Assembly: GCA_964035575.1 (NCBI GenBank)
Contig: OZ037878.1
Coordinates: 124,001 to 188,000 of the forward strand
DNA: 64,000 nt
Reading direction: 5' to 3'
Origin: Rhynchopus sp. YZ270_cl-10
Lineage: Eukaryota > Euglenozoa > Diplonemea > Diplonemida > Diplonemidae
Made by a program: the position numbers and the translations under genes. Below are positions 20,743 through 32,711 of the stretch, one piece after another. How positions within the stretch are numbered: position 1 is the first letter of the stretch; every line of letters starts with the position of its first letter. A model generated the notes under the pieces. That model was not told the DNA's origin and did no database searches. It saw only the letters and a list, made by a program, of their open reading frames with translations.

Positions 20743-23523
20743 TCAGGGCCACGGATGTCCATGCGGGGAACGCAAATTAGTTCTTGGAGAATGCGATCTA
20801 ACTGGCGATGTATTGTTCATTGGCGGTGGGGAGGAGACCCCCCCGATGGAGACGGGACGCTGCCTGGTAGGGGAGACTCTTTTTCCGGGACCGTCTTCTT
20901 CAGGGAGAAGGCGGCGGAGACGTTGCTTGGTGAAGCGCACGGAGGGGGAGCTGACGAGCGCGAGCGGGTCGTCGCTGCGCACGGTGTAGGCGCCACCGGG
21001 TCTCTGCTGCTGCCTCCTTAGCTCCGAGAGGGAGCCGTCCAAACGTCGTGACAACGTCTCCTCTCTGATCTCTGCCTCACGCAGCCTAGTCTCCATCGCC
21101 GCTGCGTGCTCCGTAGAGGCACGCAGCTCAGCACACCGTGCATCCAACAGACGCTCCAAGCTTGCTTCTCTGGTATTAGCGCGCGCCGCAACAGCCTGAG
21201 CCGCAGCCAGCTGCTTCTCAAGTTCAGGCAAAGCGAGTCTGACTTCTTCAACACTGCGTTGTCTGTCAAGAAGCTCCATCTCCGTGTGTGCACCTCTGCT
21301 CTCAACAGCCTTCAGCCGTGTTTCCGTCGCAATAAGCTGCTCGTGAAGCTCCTTCTGTTGTCTTTCATACTCAAGCCGCTCAGCATCGCCCATACCAAGA
21401 GGCATGACACCGTGCAGAGGAAGGGGTGACGGCATCGTGAGGCCCGCCTCCACAGTGAGCTCGAGCTCGAGGACACGCGCTTCAGCGCCGCCTTCGACCA
21501 GGACGACGTCCCAGGCTTCTTCGTTGTTCCAGCGGTAGTTGTCCTTGACAGCGGTTTTGTCCCATTTGACACAAACCCACCCAAGCGAAAGGTCCACCAC
21601 CTTGACAGTACCATGGTTCCCAATGCCTCCGTCCTGATCACCCCACTTCCAATGGGCTTCGTTGCGCTTTACACGAGAGCCAGGACGGACGAAGCGATGC
21701 ACAAGAGGTGCGCCTGCGACGGTGGAGTCCAGAGTACGTTTCATGACTTCCACATCGTGGACGTGGGTTGCACGCATCAAGGAAATGGTTTCCTCGTATT
21801 TGGCGCGCACCTCAGACAGGTCTCTGATGAGTGCGTCCTTCTCTGCTTCGAGGCGTGCGAGCTCTAGGGCGTATAAGTCGCTTCCCACTGCGACCACCGA
21901 AGGGGGCGCGACTGGTGGCGCGACTGGTGTCGTCTCCTCGCGACGTACAATGGTGGGTGGTGGTGTCGCGCCTGCCTTGAGAGCTGCAATCTCGCGCTCG
22001 AGGTCTGTGATTTTGAGTTTGAGGTCTGTGATTTCGGACTCCTTGCGGCGCATGGCGTCGGCATCGTCTCCGGTCCGTCCTGCGTTGGCAAGCTCGGATT
22101 CGAGCTCGCGGATGCGTCCTTGGAGGGTCTTGGTGACATCGTCCAGTTGGCGTTGCAGCTTCGTTGCGCGCACCTCTTCGTCCCCAGCACGTTGCGTCTC
22201 GAGCTTGAGTTTGTGTCTCAGAGTTTCAAGCTCGCGTTTGAGTTCGTCCAGATCATCGGTGTTGCGGGGTTCAGGTTTGACGTCGCGCATCTGCTTGCGG
22301 ATCCGGTCGTTCTCCTCCTCAGCGTCACGCAGGCGGCGTTCCAGCCTCGCGACGTCCTCCTCCAGCTGCTTAGCCTTCCGGTTTGCAGAGTCCAAATCGG
22401 TTTCGTGCTGGCGGAGCGTCTTCGCAAGCAGCTCGCGAGCCTCCTCTTCATCCTTATACTTCTGTGTCATCCTCGCCAATTCACTGTCCTTTTCGCGGAG
22501 CTGTTTTTGCAACATTTCCAAATCACCGTTCGCGTGTCTCAGCTTTTTGTCAAGCGCCTCCATCTCCAACGTGGTGCTACGGTTCTGCGACTTGAGACGG
22601 TCGATCTCCTCCTCCTTTGCGGAAAGGCGCTTCATGAGGTCTTCGATCTCTGAGGTCTTCAGGGCGAGTTTGTTGCGCGCAGCGTCCACTTCTTCGGCCG
22701 CATCTTTGAGCTTGCGGACCAGCGAGTCGTTTTCATCCTGCATGGCACGGAGCTTCTTCGCGCTCTCTGCAGACTTGCTGTCCAGCTCGCTTTGCATGCG
22801 ACGGATGGCTTCGTCCTTCTCCCTCTCGGATGCAGCGGCCCTTTTGTTTGCGTGCTCAACGTCGTCTCTCGCGCTGGCCAAATCCCTTTGCAAGATGTCC
22901 ACCTCCAACGCGAGCTTGCGGTTCTTCTCCTCCAGCTCCTCATACTTCAGCTTCCAGGACGCAATCTCTTTGTCCTTCGCCGCAAGCTGTTCACGCAGAA
23001 TGGGCAGCTCCTTCAGCCCATCCGCTCTCTCCTGCGCACGAAGCCTCTCTGACTCGGCAAGCTCTTTGCGGAGACGCTCGATTTCCTGCAGTGCTTTGGC
23101 GTGGAGGGCCTCGGCACCACGGCGTTGGTCGTCTAGGTCTGTGATGCGCTTGGATTTTTCGCGGTTTTCGGCAGTCAAAGCGGCGTTTGCGTTGGTCAAC
23201 GCAGCAATCTCAGCCTCAAGCGAGCCAATCATAGTCTCCAATGCATGCACCTGAGGTGCCAGCGGCGTGCCCTTCTCATAGACTATCTGCCGTGTGATCT
23301 CCACATCGCCGTCAACTGCCCGCCGATGCACCTCACGGCGGACCAGCTCCTCAATGAGCTCCAGCGCGGTTTGTCCGTTGCCAAGCATCTTCGGTGGTGC
23401 TGGCGACATGCGTGGGATGCTGACCGGCTCGGTCAGCAGGTTAGCAGCGACCTCTTCGAGGGTAGGGGCCCTCTCCGGGATGCCTTCTGGAGAACGTGGC
23501 GGGGTGGTTGAGTCGTCTTGCAT
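20743..23523 (-). CDS. Long coiled-coil protein with an embedded MIB/HERC2 domain
   Basis: One uninterrupted frame of 926 residues from the ATG at 23523; the frame is open further upstream but without a better start. Residues about 80-590 are heptad-rich, charged sequence (many LEREIA- and KRLSAKEEE-like blocks), predicted to form a long coiled coil. At about 605-675 there is a MIB/HERC2 domain: GSRVKR, HWKWGDQDGG, GTVKVVD, WVCVKWD and NYRW. In known proteins this domain sits in ubiquitin ligases and binds partners. A second coil (about 700-860) and an S/P/R-rich tail follow. There is no RING or HECT domain, so it is not itself a recognisable ligase; a scaffold role is an inference. A pyrimidine tract with AG at 23607 may be the spliced-leader acceptor. 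Confidence 0.85.
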   Translation of the reverse strand: MQDDSTTPPRSPEGIPERAPTLEEVAANLLTEPVSIPRMSPAPPKMLGNGQTALELIEELVRREVHRRAVDGDVEITRQIVYEKGTPLAPQVHALETMIGSLEAEIAALTNANAALTAENREKSKRITDLDDQRRGAEALHAKALQEIERLRKELAESERLRAQERADGLKELPILREQLAAKDKEIASWKLKYEELEEKNRKLALEVDILQRDLASARDDVEHANKRAAASEREKDEAIRRMQSELDSKSAESAKKLRAMQDENDSLVRKLKDAAEEVDAARNKLALKTSEIEDLMKRLSAKEEEIDRLKSQNRSTTLEMEALDKKLRHANGDLEMLQKQLREKDSELARMTQKYKDEEEARELLAKTLRQHETDLDSANRKAKQLEEDVARLERRLRDAEEENDRIRKQMRDVKPEPRNTDDLDELKRELETLRHKLKLETQRAGDEEVRATKLQRQLDDVTKTLQGRIRELESELANAGRTGDDADAMRRKESEITDLKLKITDLEREIAALKAGATPPPTIVRREETTPVAPPVAPPSVVAVGSDLYALELARLEAEKDALIRDLSEVRAKYEETISLMRATHVHDVEVMKRTLDSTVAGAPLVHRFVRPGSRVKRNEAHWKWGDQDGGIGNHGTVKVVDLSLGWVCVKWDKTAVKDNYRWNNEEAWDVVLVEGGAEARVLELELTVEAGLTMPSPLPLHGVMPLGMGDAERLEYERQQKELHEQLIATETRLKAVESRGAHTEMELLDRQRSVEEVRLALPELEKQLAAAQAVAARANTREASLERLLDARCAELRASTEHAAAMETRLREAEIREETLSRRLDGSLSELRRQQQRPGGAYTVRSDDPLALVSSPSVRFTKQRLRRLLPEEDGPGKRVSPTRQRPVSIGGVSSPPPMNNTSPVRSHSPRTNLRSPHGHPWP

Positions 23524-23599
23524 GCAGGGGGAGGGAAGGGAGGGGAAGAAGGAGAGAAGAAGAGTAACAGAAGCAGAAAAGAAGACTACCCCTTTTTTT

Positions 23600-23625
23600 G
23601 TAAAATCTGTGGTGGGGTGGTGGTG
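23600..23625 (-). promoter_or_regulatory. Candidate spliced-leader acceptor of the MIB/HERC2 gene
   Basis: On the minus strand CACCACCCCACCACAG ends at 23607, 84 bases before the ATG. The position and composition match a 3' splice site without a local donor. Inference only. Confidence 0.35.
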
Positions 23626-25680
23626 GTGATGTTGTAAAGTGCAGCGTGAAGTAGTGGAGAGTAGTCCTCCAATCTCGCATTCCAACGAGGGGTTTGAAGA
23701 TGTATCCTGGAGTATAACGAAGAAGAGAAAACGCTGCAGATAGCGGAAAGGCATAGTATTGGTCACAATGGAGTAGTTCAATTCAGGCATAAAAAGAGGG
23801 GAGTTGGAAAAGGGAAAAAGAAAAGCTACTCTGGTCTTTGTTTTTTTAACTTCGTCGTAAAAAAAAAATCGTATTAGTGTAGACTGATGGACACGAGGGT
23901 TTTTTACCCCCCCACGGGGTTTTCGGGGCACATTTCATGCCTATTGCTAAACCGAGCCAAAAAAAAACCCCTCGTGTTTTCGGGCTCGGGACCCGATTTT
24001 TTAAGGGGTTTCTAGATGGGTTTGGGTGGCGAAGGGGTACATTTTGTATCCGGATGTAAGGTAAAAATTCGACTGCCCAAATTTGCCAACACCCACCACA
24101 GACACCCCACGCTTCCTCAAAAGGAGCCTGGTTTTATTTCAGGGGTTGATAACCGACCAAAAATAGCATCTATGGGGGGTGTGTTCAAAATTCGATCGCT
24201 GAGATCGTTGAGATCGTTGAGATCGGGAGTTTCTAAGTTGTTTTTTTGAGCAGCCCATGAATGAGGTTCTGCACAGGCATGAGGGGAGATGAGAGCCCAC
24301 GCTGGAAGGGGTAAATGAAGAAAAAAAAAAAAAAAAAAACAAGGGAAAGAAAACGTGAAAGATGAATGTGCCACGTGTAAGATGGAGGTACGCCTCTAAT
24401 TTACACATGCGCCATCATCATTCAAGAAACTGGAGCGTTGAACAGAATGGAAAAGTTGGCCCAAAAGCCTTTTCATTATCTAGTCAAGTCACCTATCAAC
24501 GGGCAAACTGCATTCTCTGTTTCTATCGGTGTGCTACACCTGCAGAAACAGGGTATGGGTGGTGGGGTGATGAAAGTGGGAAACTGTGCAAAAAAAGGGA
24601 AAGGGAAAACGAAAAAAAGCTCCTGTGGTTTTCGTTCACTAATGTGTTTCGTTCAAAATTTTATTTTTTAATTGAAGTTAGTTGAGAGCCAAAAAAGAGA
24701 AAATTTCATCAAATGCTCATCATGAACAGTGAATCATCTGAAGAAAAAACCCCTCCTTGGCCGAGACACCTAAAATAAATGTTGGGGAGTTTTTTTGTTT
24801 TGTTTTTTTTTTTTTGTTTTGTGTTCCTAAATGGAGTGTAAATAAGAATAATAATAGAAGAAAGTGCATACACCTCTGCGGGGGGCAACTGCGGTCGCAA
24901 TAAACACCGCAAAGGGTTTTAATAAAAAAAGAAAATGGTTGTAGTGCAGACACCAACAGCCACCTGAATTTTACCCCGCGTATAGGACCGTATAGGCCAA
25001 ACCCCACCCATTTTCCCCAGCCTTTACCGCGGGGTAAAAATCAGGTGGAACAGATGCAGGCACAAAGAAAAAAAAAAAGGAAAAAATTATAAGACAAACC
25101 TAAGCCTTGCTTGGCCCCCTTTAAAAAAAAGTCGAAAAGTCGAAAAAGTCGAAAAGGCAAGCTCGACTGTCAGATTGCATCTCTGAACTATGAAGTAAAA
25201 AAATAGCGTGGGTAAAATAGGGTAAATGAAGGGGTGTGTGTACTGGGGAGGACTGGGGGGGCTTCAAACCGAAACGAGAATGTAAAACAAACAACGCAAT
25301 CAGGAGAGGGAGCTGTTATTCTTCGTTGAAACACTAGTGCAGATACCTTCCTTATCGTTTTCGACAAACCTGAACAGACTGTGTATCATGTATGTAGAAA
25401 GTACGTCACGTACGGTTTTACGTTTGTTCACGTTACGTGACGTATGTGACCAAAAAAGGGGGGAGAAAACTGTACGATTTTTTGAAAAAAATCGTACGTC
25501 TTCTACTTTTTGTTCTACATCCATTGTGGGGAACTTTTAAATGTCGCTTTTTATCCAGAATTAAAACAAAACAAAAAAAAATATACAGTGACAAATGAAA
25601 GATCGTACACCTTTTTCCCTAGGCGCGCAATTCCTTCCAATTGTCCATTTGATTTAAAAAGAACAAAAATTGACATTTTT
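23626..25680. other. Spacer with small repeats
   Basis: No gene is seen. Three tandem GAGATCGTT-type units lie around 24197-24228. An S3-type relic lies at 25086-25125. A strong hairpin of GTACGATTTTTT and AAAAAATCGTAC lies at 25471-25497, inside a looser inverted repeat at 25390-25520 that starts ATGTAGAA and ends TTCTACAT. Confidence 0.5.
24960..25048. mobile_element. 89-bp MITE with 20-bp inverted ends
   Basis: The ends begin CCACCTGAATTTTACCCCGC and close with the matching inverted sequence ending ATCAGGTGG. A 5-bp duplication AACAG flanks it at 24955-24959 and 25049-25053. The surrounding bases (GTGCAGACACC before, ATGCAGGCAC after) look like a dispersed repeat that was interrupted. Confidence 0.6.
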
Positions 25681-27540
25681 TTACACCAGCATGTCTATGG
25701 GTTCGTCAAACTCACTGTCCCCCTTCCTGGAGCCACTATCGTCATATCTGCCCTTGCGCATACAGTACACGACAAGCATGATGACACCCACCATTAAGAG
25801 GAAGACTCCGACACAGATGCCAATGATCGCTTTTTCTGAGTCGGTCAGGCCATCGTCGCTGTCGTCTGAGGTGTCCGTGCACTTTTGTACATTACCTTCG
25901 GTGGACAAAGTGGAGGAGGCAACACAGGACAATGCATGGCACACATTGGACTGATCGGTGGCTGTCACCAAGGCATTAGGCGTGACACACGTAGCGCCGT
26001 GCCACGTCCCTGCTGATGTCGGCACACCAAGCTCCGAAAGGCCCAAAGCAATCGCATCGCGTCCAGTAAACCCTGCGATTTTAGCCAACTCCGCACGCAG
26101 ACTGGAGCTTCCACTGATATAATCCCCCATACGCCATGTGTCAGCAGAAACACGACCAAGCAGCTCAAGTCCACCACTGTTAAGTGCGAGGACATCGCCC
26201 TGGACACTACCAAGGACGCGCTGGATGGCATTTGCAAACTCTTGCTTTGTTGAGGTGGTCCACTGTGCAAGGCTGCCCGAGGCATACCGCACTTTAAACC
26301 CAATAGAGACAACGTTGACCCCAGCAGGGACACAGACCTTCAGCGCCGTGCCGTTGGTAGGGTAGCCATAGCCAAGCGTGTTGCAGGTGCAGAAGCTCCC
26401 CTCAGGGCGGAAGGTGCACGTTGCTTCTGGGTCGTGCCCATCGGGACGGCAATCGGCATTGGTGCTGCAGACTGATGTAAAAGAGGCTGCAGCAGGCTGC
26501 ACAATAACCGCAATCTTCGTGGGTGCAGGGGTACCCGCCTGGCAGGTCTCTGAAATGCAGGTCTTGAGGGTAGGGTTCGATGTGCAGTCGGTGTCCGTCA
26601 GGCATGTGGTTGCGACAAAGTTTGCTGGCCTGGGCACACAGTCGTGGCCGTACCCGGTCAGTTTCTTTTCAAGAATGTACTGTTCGTTGCAGGTGGTCGC
26701 CGAGCAGACATAGGACCCCCCAAAGGGCACTGTGAACGCAGCCTCTGCATTGTCCAACGTGCAGGCGACAAGCCCTCCGGTGACTGGGGGGGATGGAGTG
26801 GTGGGGGTCGGTGTGCTGCCGGGAGGGGTAGGAACGGCGACGGTGGTGGCGGCCTGAACAGAGAGGGCAGAGGAGACTGTGTTGCCCAGGTTGGACGCAA
26901 CGACAGGGTCTGCCTGCACCTCTGCCTGAATCGCATCTTGCACGCCACTCGTTGTAAGCGTCACTGCCTCGACTGAGTCCACCTCAGACTCAATCACCGC
27001 ACCAGCAGAACCACAGATAAAGGTCAGCGACTTCACCTTCCCTCCCATCTTCCTCTTTGCGGCACCAAGAATCAATACGCGAGACGTCCGAGGCAGCTCC
27101 CCATTTACACAGGCCGCAAGCGACCAGAACAAAAAGAGCACCACAGTTCTGAAGTCACGCACACAATCCCAGTACTGCACATTCCCGGCGAAGATGCTGA
27201 GGGTCCATCCTTTCGAGCATTGGCACTGGAACACCGCCATATTACATTTGGCTGCGGTGTCACCGTTGGTCTGGCACTCCGCATCGGATTGGCACCACTG
27301 GAGAATAGGGGTGGAGCCTGTCGATGGGTTGGCTGTGATCGGTGGGTTCGTCGCAGGGGCGTTTGTAGGGGCGATTGGCGCAAGCGTCTGCGGGGTGCGG
27401 GTAGTACCTGGAGGGGCGAAGGTGTCATTCGCCGCAAGACGTTCCACCTCCTCGCGCGAGTACCATTCAGAAGCCACTTCATGTTCACTTATAGCTTGCA
27501 CTGCAACAGAGCACAACGACAGAAACAGAATTCGTTTCAT
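25681..27540 (-). CDS. Cys-rich type I membrane protein, probably cell-surface
   Basis: A single 619-residue frame starting at an ATG. Residues 1-17 are a signal peptide (MKRILFLSLCSVAVQA). A P/T-rich linker follows. Three short Cys modules share the pattern C-x-S/T-x-A/T-D/E-C (CQSDAEC, CLTDTDC, CSTNADC); the first and third also have C-x-C, as in EGF-like domains. Between and after them are two stretches without Cys, rich in V, A and G. Near residues 565-590 there is one transmembrane segment (GICVGVFLLMVGVIMLVVYC) followed by MRKGRYDD and a 30-residue acidic tail. A second hydrophobic stretch near 130-145 could be another membrane segment or part of an unspotted intron. I do not recognise the family. 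A role in adhesion or environment sensing is only inferred from the layout. Confidence 0.8.
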   Translation of the reverse strand: MKRILFLSLCSVAVQAISEHEVASEWYSREEVERLAANDTFAPPGTTRTPQTLAPIAPTNAPATNPPITANPSTGSTPILQWCQSDAECQTNGDTAAKCNMAVFQCQCSKGWTLSIFAGNVQYWDCVRDFRTVVLFLFWSLAACVNGELPRTSRVLILGAAKRKMGGKVKSLTFICGSAGAVIESEVDSVEAVTLTTSGVQDAIQAEVQADPVVASNLGNTVSSALSVQAATTVAVPTPPGSTPTPTTPSPPVTGGLVACTLDNAEAAFTVPFGGSYVCSATTCNEQYILEKKLTGYGHDCVPRPANFVATTCLTDTDCTSNPTLKTCISETCQAGTPAPTKIAVIVQPAAASFTSVCSTNADCRPDGHDPEATCTFRPEGSFCTCNTLGYGYPTNGTALKVCVPAGVNVVSIGFKVRYASGSLAQWTTSTKQEFANAIQRVLGSVQGDVLALNSGGLELLGRVSADTWRMGDYISGSSSLRAELAKIAGFTGRDAIALGLSELGVPTSAGTWHGATCVTPNALVTATDQSNVCHALSCVASSTLSTEGNVQKCTDTSDDSDDGLTDSEKAIIGICVGVFLLMVGVIMLVVYCMRKGRYDDSGSRKGDSEFDEPIDMLV

Positions 27541-30500
27541 TTTTATGTGTATTTTTTTTGGGATAAAAATCTATTTTTTTGTGAGGAGTGAGAGGGGGTG
27601 AGCGGGAGGGTTGTGTTGTGGTGAGGGGGGAAAGTGTCAGTTGCCGTTCCCTCACCCCCCCCCTTTCTTGTAGTTGTTTGATGCGTTGACGCTTCGTGTA
27701 GGGTGAGTGAACGACGTGACACTTTCCGCTCACAAAGTAGTGTGCGTAAAAAAAGAAGGGGGGGGAGCTTTTTTGAACAAACACAATGTCATCAATAACA
27801 ACGCGTCTTATCTTTCCGTGTTAGGGAAAGTGAGGGGGGGGAGCTGTGCAAAAGATAGCAGTGGTGGGATGTATGGTGTTCTTGAAAGAGGGGGGGGCAG
27901 AGAGAAAAGAAAAGGTTTGTTAAAGATGAACTGCAAGCCTTTGTGTGCGTGGATCACACAGAAAACAAAAGAAATGTCTGTTGAATAACTGGAAAGATGT
28001 ATTGTGTGTTTTTTCCTCCTTTTTTTTGCGCCCTTTCCGTCCACACATTACCCCCCTATCCTGCCCCAGTTTCCTTTTCACAGCGGGGGGGTTTCAAACC
28101 AAAAAACAGAAATATCACTTTTGACTCTTTTTCGTCGCAAGAAGAAAAATGAAGAGAAAAAAAAAGAAAACGTGCAAGATGTGCCTCATGTGCACTACAG
28201 AATGTCCTGTCCCACATCAAGGGGGTTCAGGCAATCCTTGAAGGCGGGGGGTGCACTGCAATGAGGAAATTCTGCAAGACAGGGCAAGGCTGCAGTGCTC
28301 GCCTCTCTCCTCACGTCAAGGGCAATGTATCCAATAGGAAATACCCACGACTGATCTTTCAAACACAAAAAAAAAAACACGCATGACAGCATCCACAAAA
28401 TAAAAAAATGCAGAGGTTTTATTTTGAGACTACCACACAATCACCCTCATGGCAGCAGGATAACCCACTACTATCATCTGCATCGTGGCAATCAAGAAAA
28501 ACCCCTTCTTTTTTTTTTGAAAACTTGGTTGTATTAGTGTAGCCACCCTAGAGTGTGCTTCACCATTTTTTTTTGTTAGCGGGAGAGGGGGGCACGTCAG
28601 GAAAAATGGGGTGCGGTAGCGATTGCTGTATTGTAGACCCCGAAAATGCATCCGTCGTGCCATGCAATTTGACATTGAAATACAAAGCCCTTTGTTGTGA
28701 ACAGTGTATACCATTTATCAAAAACGTGACCGGCCACATACGACACGCAGCAGGACGATGAAGGCAATATACACTCATCAACGGGGAAGGCGTTTTGTTG
28801 GGCAAAAACAACCCAAAAAACCCCCAGAGAGAGGTAACCGCACAACTGGCATCAGACTGTGATGACAAAAAGCCTTGCGCGAGCATAACTCCAAGGTGCT
28901 TGAGGAGAACACAGTTTTCAGGCATGGCACAAAAAAAAAAAAAAAAGTGCTGTCGGTCGAAGAGGAGACGGCTGTGCGCGAGCAGGTCCGTCTTCTGTGT
29001 TCATGCATCAGAGTGCACAACACAGCTATGTGTTGTGTGGGGTGATTTTTTTATTTTCCTTTTTTTTTTAAAAATTATGATCAATCAGGCGGAAGCCGAT
29101 AGTTCATATTTGTTGAGTAGGATTGTTGAGGTGTGTGGAGGTGAGACCACTTTGTTTTGTATGTGGGTTGGCGGGAAAAATAAAAGAGAAATTGAAAAGT
29201 GCAAGACAGCGAATGTAAAAAGAGGGGAAAAAAAGAAGATTTTTTTTGCCTCTCTTTTTTGATGTTCACCTGCCCGAAGAATGAAAAATAAAATAAAATT
29301 GGAAGACGCACAGCATCAACACTACGTCCTTGAAATAAAGAATAAGAAAAAAACGTTATTGTGTAAACTGGATTGTTGGAGGATGTTCGCCCCTTCCCTA
29401 TATGCAGTGTTTTTTTTTTTTTTAATCGCTCATTCTGGGGCGTCTTTTTTACTTTATGCAAAGAAACGTCTTTGATTTACTCATCTTAAAAAGCGAATGG
29501 GCCTCACATGCACACATCTTTTATAGAATAATCCCCACTGAGAATGGCTTTTTTTTTTTTGTTTTGTTTTGGGGGCATTTTAGTTAGGGGTGCAGCAAAG
29601 ATAGGGTTTGGGTTTGAAACGGATTGGGATGAATGTACCTTTTTGCTTTTTTAGAAAATAGAAAAAATAGAGAATTTGATATCTGTGTAACTTTGCCGTG
29701 CCACCAACTGAGATACTCTCACGCATAACCTTTTCAACGAGAAATTATTTTTTTTAAGGAAACCTGAGGAATACCCCACCTCTGTCCTAGATCAAAAATC
29801 TGACTGAATATTCCAAAATGTTCACGTTGTGTTTTTTGCTGTATCGAGAGTGCACCGTGATAAGAAAGACACACTTCTGTCCGCAATATCACTAAGGGGG
29901 GTTGGGATCCTTGGCGTCCTCCGTAAGAGAGCGTGTAGATCAAATAAAAATTGATGTACGGTGGACAGCTCGACAAGGAGAGCGTCAAAAATTCGACATT
30001 TTTTGGGAGAGCATACGCCCTCCCAGACGCTCTCAGCGGGAAAACCTAGGCTCTCCCTGGGAGAGCAATTCTCAACCAGTATTTCCGCCCACTTTTTGAC
30101 GCTCTCCCACCATCAAACTGGCCACCGTGCGGTGACCCATTATGCTCAGTCACCTTGTAAAATAAGAACCTCAGGTTCGAAAAGTTGGGGGTGGGGAGGT
30201 AGGGCAGGGTGTGGGCCAAAAAAAAACAAAAACAAAGAAAAGAGGAGGGTTGGTGAAGATGAACTTAAGCTCACATGCTTGGTCACCAAAAAAAAAAAAA
30301 AAATAGCATTTTTTCTTGGGATAAGATCGCCTGTAAAGGAGAGCGTTACCCCCGTTTGGAAAAAAAAAAACAGTAAAAAAAGAAGAAAAAATACGAACCA
30401 CTTTGAAAAAGAGAGAGAGAGGAGGAAAACAACACTTTTTTTTTTCAGAGGAGGCAGAAGAACGTGCTGAAACGCTCCTTTTTTTTTTTTTTGTTTGCTT

Positions 30501-30834
30501 TGATGGTGTGGCTGAGTCCAAAAAAAGGGTAACTATTTGTCAGAACTTTTTCAGGGTGCGTTTTTTTTTTTTTTTTGGCTTTTCAGCCACACCATTTTTG
30601 ACGAAAAAGGAAAAAGGAAAAAGGAACGGGAAAACTGGAATAGATTGGGCACATAGAATAGGGGAGGAAAACTTTTCCAAAAAAACACGGAGGAGGACCG
30701 GCTGGAGAGGAGGTGGAGATATATCAGTGCGGCTTCAGTATGTTAGACATTACTAAGTGTATATGGGAAGCTGCCCCATTGTTTGTGTGAAAAGATAATT
30801 TCTTACATCAGTCGATGCCCAACATAATTACCGA
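27541..30834. other. Gene-poor spacer
   Basis: No credible gene is seen over 3.3 kb. It contains a TCTTCAC-type motif at 28518-28564, a copy of the ATACAAAGCCC repeat at about 28675-28715, and an S3 hairpin at 30247-30293. A pair of GAGAGCGTCAAAAA and TTTTTGACGCTCTC inverted arms lies at about 29978-30108. A hairpin made of ATGGTGTGGCTGA and its complement lies near 30505 and 30583. Confidence 0.5.
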
Positions 30835-30842
30835 CACGATAC

Positions 30843-31916
30843 CAGGGCTGTTCCTTATTCTCGTTTTTTCCCCCAAAAATCGCTGGTTTTATTCTCGTTT
30901 TTTTCCTTTTTTTTAAAAACCCGCAGAGGCAGGTTTTTCCTGCATTTTTGCCAGATTTGAGCCAATCCCGTTCTGTGGTGGGGGATATACGGAAAAATGG
31001 ACAAAATTTTAGTGACTTAAATTTTCACAAAATATGAACCATACTCGTAAACAAGGGTCATTTTCAGTCTGAAAACCCAACTTCAGATAAAATTATGGTG
31101 CTTTCGACTGGGAAGGTAGCGCCGCAGGCGCACGGTACCCAACTTTTGTCTTTTTTTCTTTTCCTTTTTCTCTGCTTTCTTTTGATTGCGCGAGCCGATT
31201 GCTCTCCACGGTGGGGTCACATGTGTGTGCCAAAACACTCTAAAGTACCCTCACTATGAACTATGAGGTTCTCTGGTTTAGTCCGGTCTGCGAAAGAATT
31301 GCACCAAGCACGCGTGGTGCAAGAATTATCAGTAACCTCAGTACATTTACAAAAGAAACGGCGGTCATGGCACCCAAAGGTTCCTGGCGAAGCCACGGTA
31401 CGCAACATTTCAAAAAATGTTGCTCAAAATTGCATACTTTTACTGTCACACACAGAATAGCTACAACTACAGTGCACAGAATACTTTTTTTTGCTTATTT
31501 CGCACATTTGGAGCATGGGACCCCAACATTTTTTTCCTGGTCACTTTTTCCCAGACAGAAGGGCCTACATACCTTCCCCCTTAGGCGAAAAAAAAGTGCG
31601 GCACCACGAAAATTCCTTCGGTGCGGCATTTCCAAAATCTAAAATCCGCATTTTGGGAGGCATATATGGGGAAAAGCCTGCGCCGCAGGCGGATTTTTTT
31701 TTTTTTTGGGGGGGGGATTTTTTTTTCCCCCCCCACCCGAAAACCTGATCTTTGGCTTGTTTGCATACCACCCCGACCAGTGGTGTACAAAATTTTGGCT
31801 CCTAACCTAGTAGAAGCAGGCTAAAACCCAACGAAGGAAAAAAAGAAAAAAAAAAAGGAAAAAAAAACTCAAAAATCAGAATCCCTTATTCTCATTCTCA
31901 CTTAGGAACAGCCCTG
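30843..31916. mobile_element. hAT-like non-autonomous transposon E4 (1,074 bp, reverse copy)
   Basis: The ends are CAGGGCTGTTCCT and AGGAACAGCCCTG, 13-bp inverted repeats with one extra near-match inside (CTTATTCTC). A perfect 8-bp target duplication, CACGATAC, lies at 30835-30842 and 31917-31924. The family boxes are present in reverse: CCGCAGGCGCACGGTAC near 31120 and CTGGCGAAGCCACGGTACGC near 31384. It shares GCACGGTGGGGTCACATG-like sequence with E6. No transposase frame was found. Confidence 0.85.
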
Positions 31917-31996
31917 CACGATACCCAGTTTTTTTTTTTTTTTTTTTGTTTGTTTGATAACAATTTTGCGACTATTCCAAGTTTATAAAATTTCTA

Positions 31997-32075
31997 CCTG
32001 ATTTTGACCCTGAGTTTGCCGGTGTTTTGCTGGCAACATAGGTGAATACCGGTAACCACAAGGTCAAAACCAGGT
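31997..32075. repeat. Small inverted-repeat unit
   Basis: TACCTGATTTTGACC at the left and GGTCAAAACCAGGTA at the right enclose about 50 bases including GCCGGTGTTTTGCTGGC. It resembles a MITE; no clear target duplication was seen. Confidence 0.45.
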
Positions 32076-32711
32076 AGTATTTTTTGAAAGTGAAAAAAAT
32101 AAAGAGTTGGGGGAGCGAAGAGAGAGTCAAACGAATAATTAAAAACAAAAAATGTATGATGGAGTACGGCAGTGTTGCGCGAATGAAGGCAGAAAAAAAA
32201 AGTAAAAAGAGGAAAAAAAATTGGGGATTTCAAAAAAAAAAAGACCATTTTCTTTTTTTTTTCCTCTCTTTTTTTGGACAATTTGTTGGATTAGTGTAGC
32301 TGCTATAATATAAAAGACAGTCTTCACTTTTTTGCTTCTCTTCTCAAGACACTAGTAAAGAAGAAATCACTCAAATAAAGAGAAAAACAATCTGAAAGAC
32401 CGTGTACTCAAAAATAGAAATTTCAAAAAGATTCAAAAAGAAACTGTAAGATGATTTTAAGCCCCATTGTGCTTAGTCGCCTGCCAAGAAGAGGAAAAGG
32501 AAGTCTTGGGATTTTTTTTTCTCGCTTCTGATAAATTGTTGGAGTGGTGATCACTCCCCCAGTTGGAGACACAGTTTTTAAATGAAATCACACACAAAAA
32601 AAAAGTTTAGGCACGCTTCGAAGACCGCGTGGTCATACAGAAAGACGTCCCCATATTATTTTTTTGGCAAAAAAGTAAGACTGCTGAAGTGCGGTAAAAT
32701 AGAACTGATTT

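Noticed and set aside
21662-23254. A 530-residue plus-strand frame rich in Ser and Arg
   Set aside because: It is the antisense of the coiled-coil gene; the Ser/Arg composition comes from reversing Glu, Ala and Lys codons.
28795-29262. A 155-residue plus-strand frame
   Set aside because: It runs through homopolymers, has no domain, and opposes the direction of every other gene.
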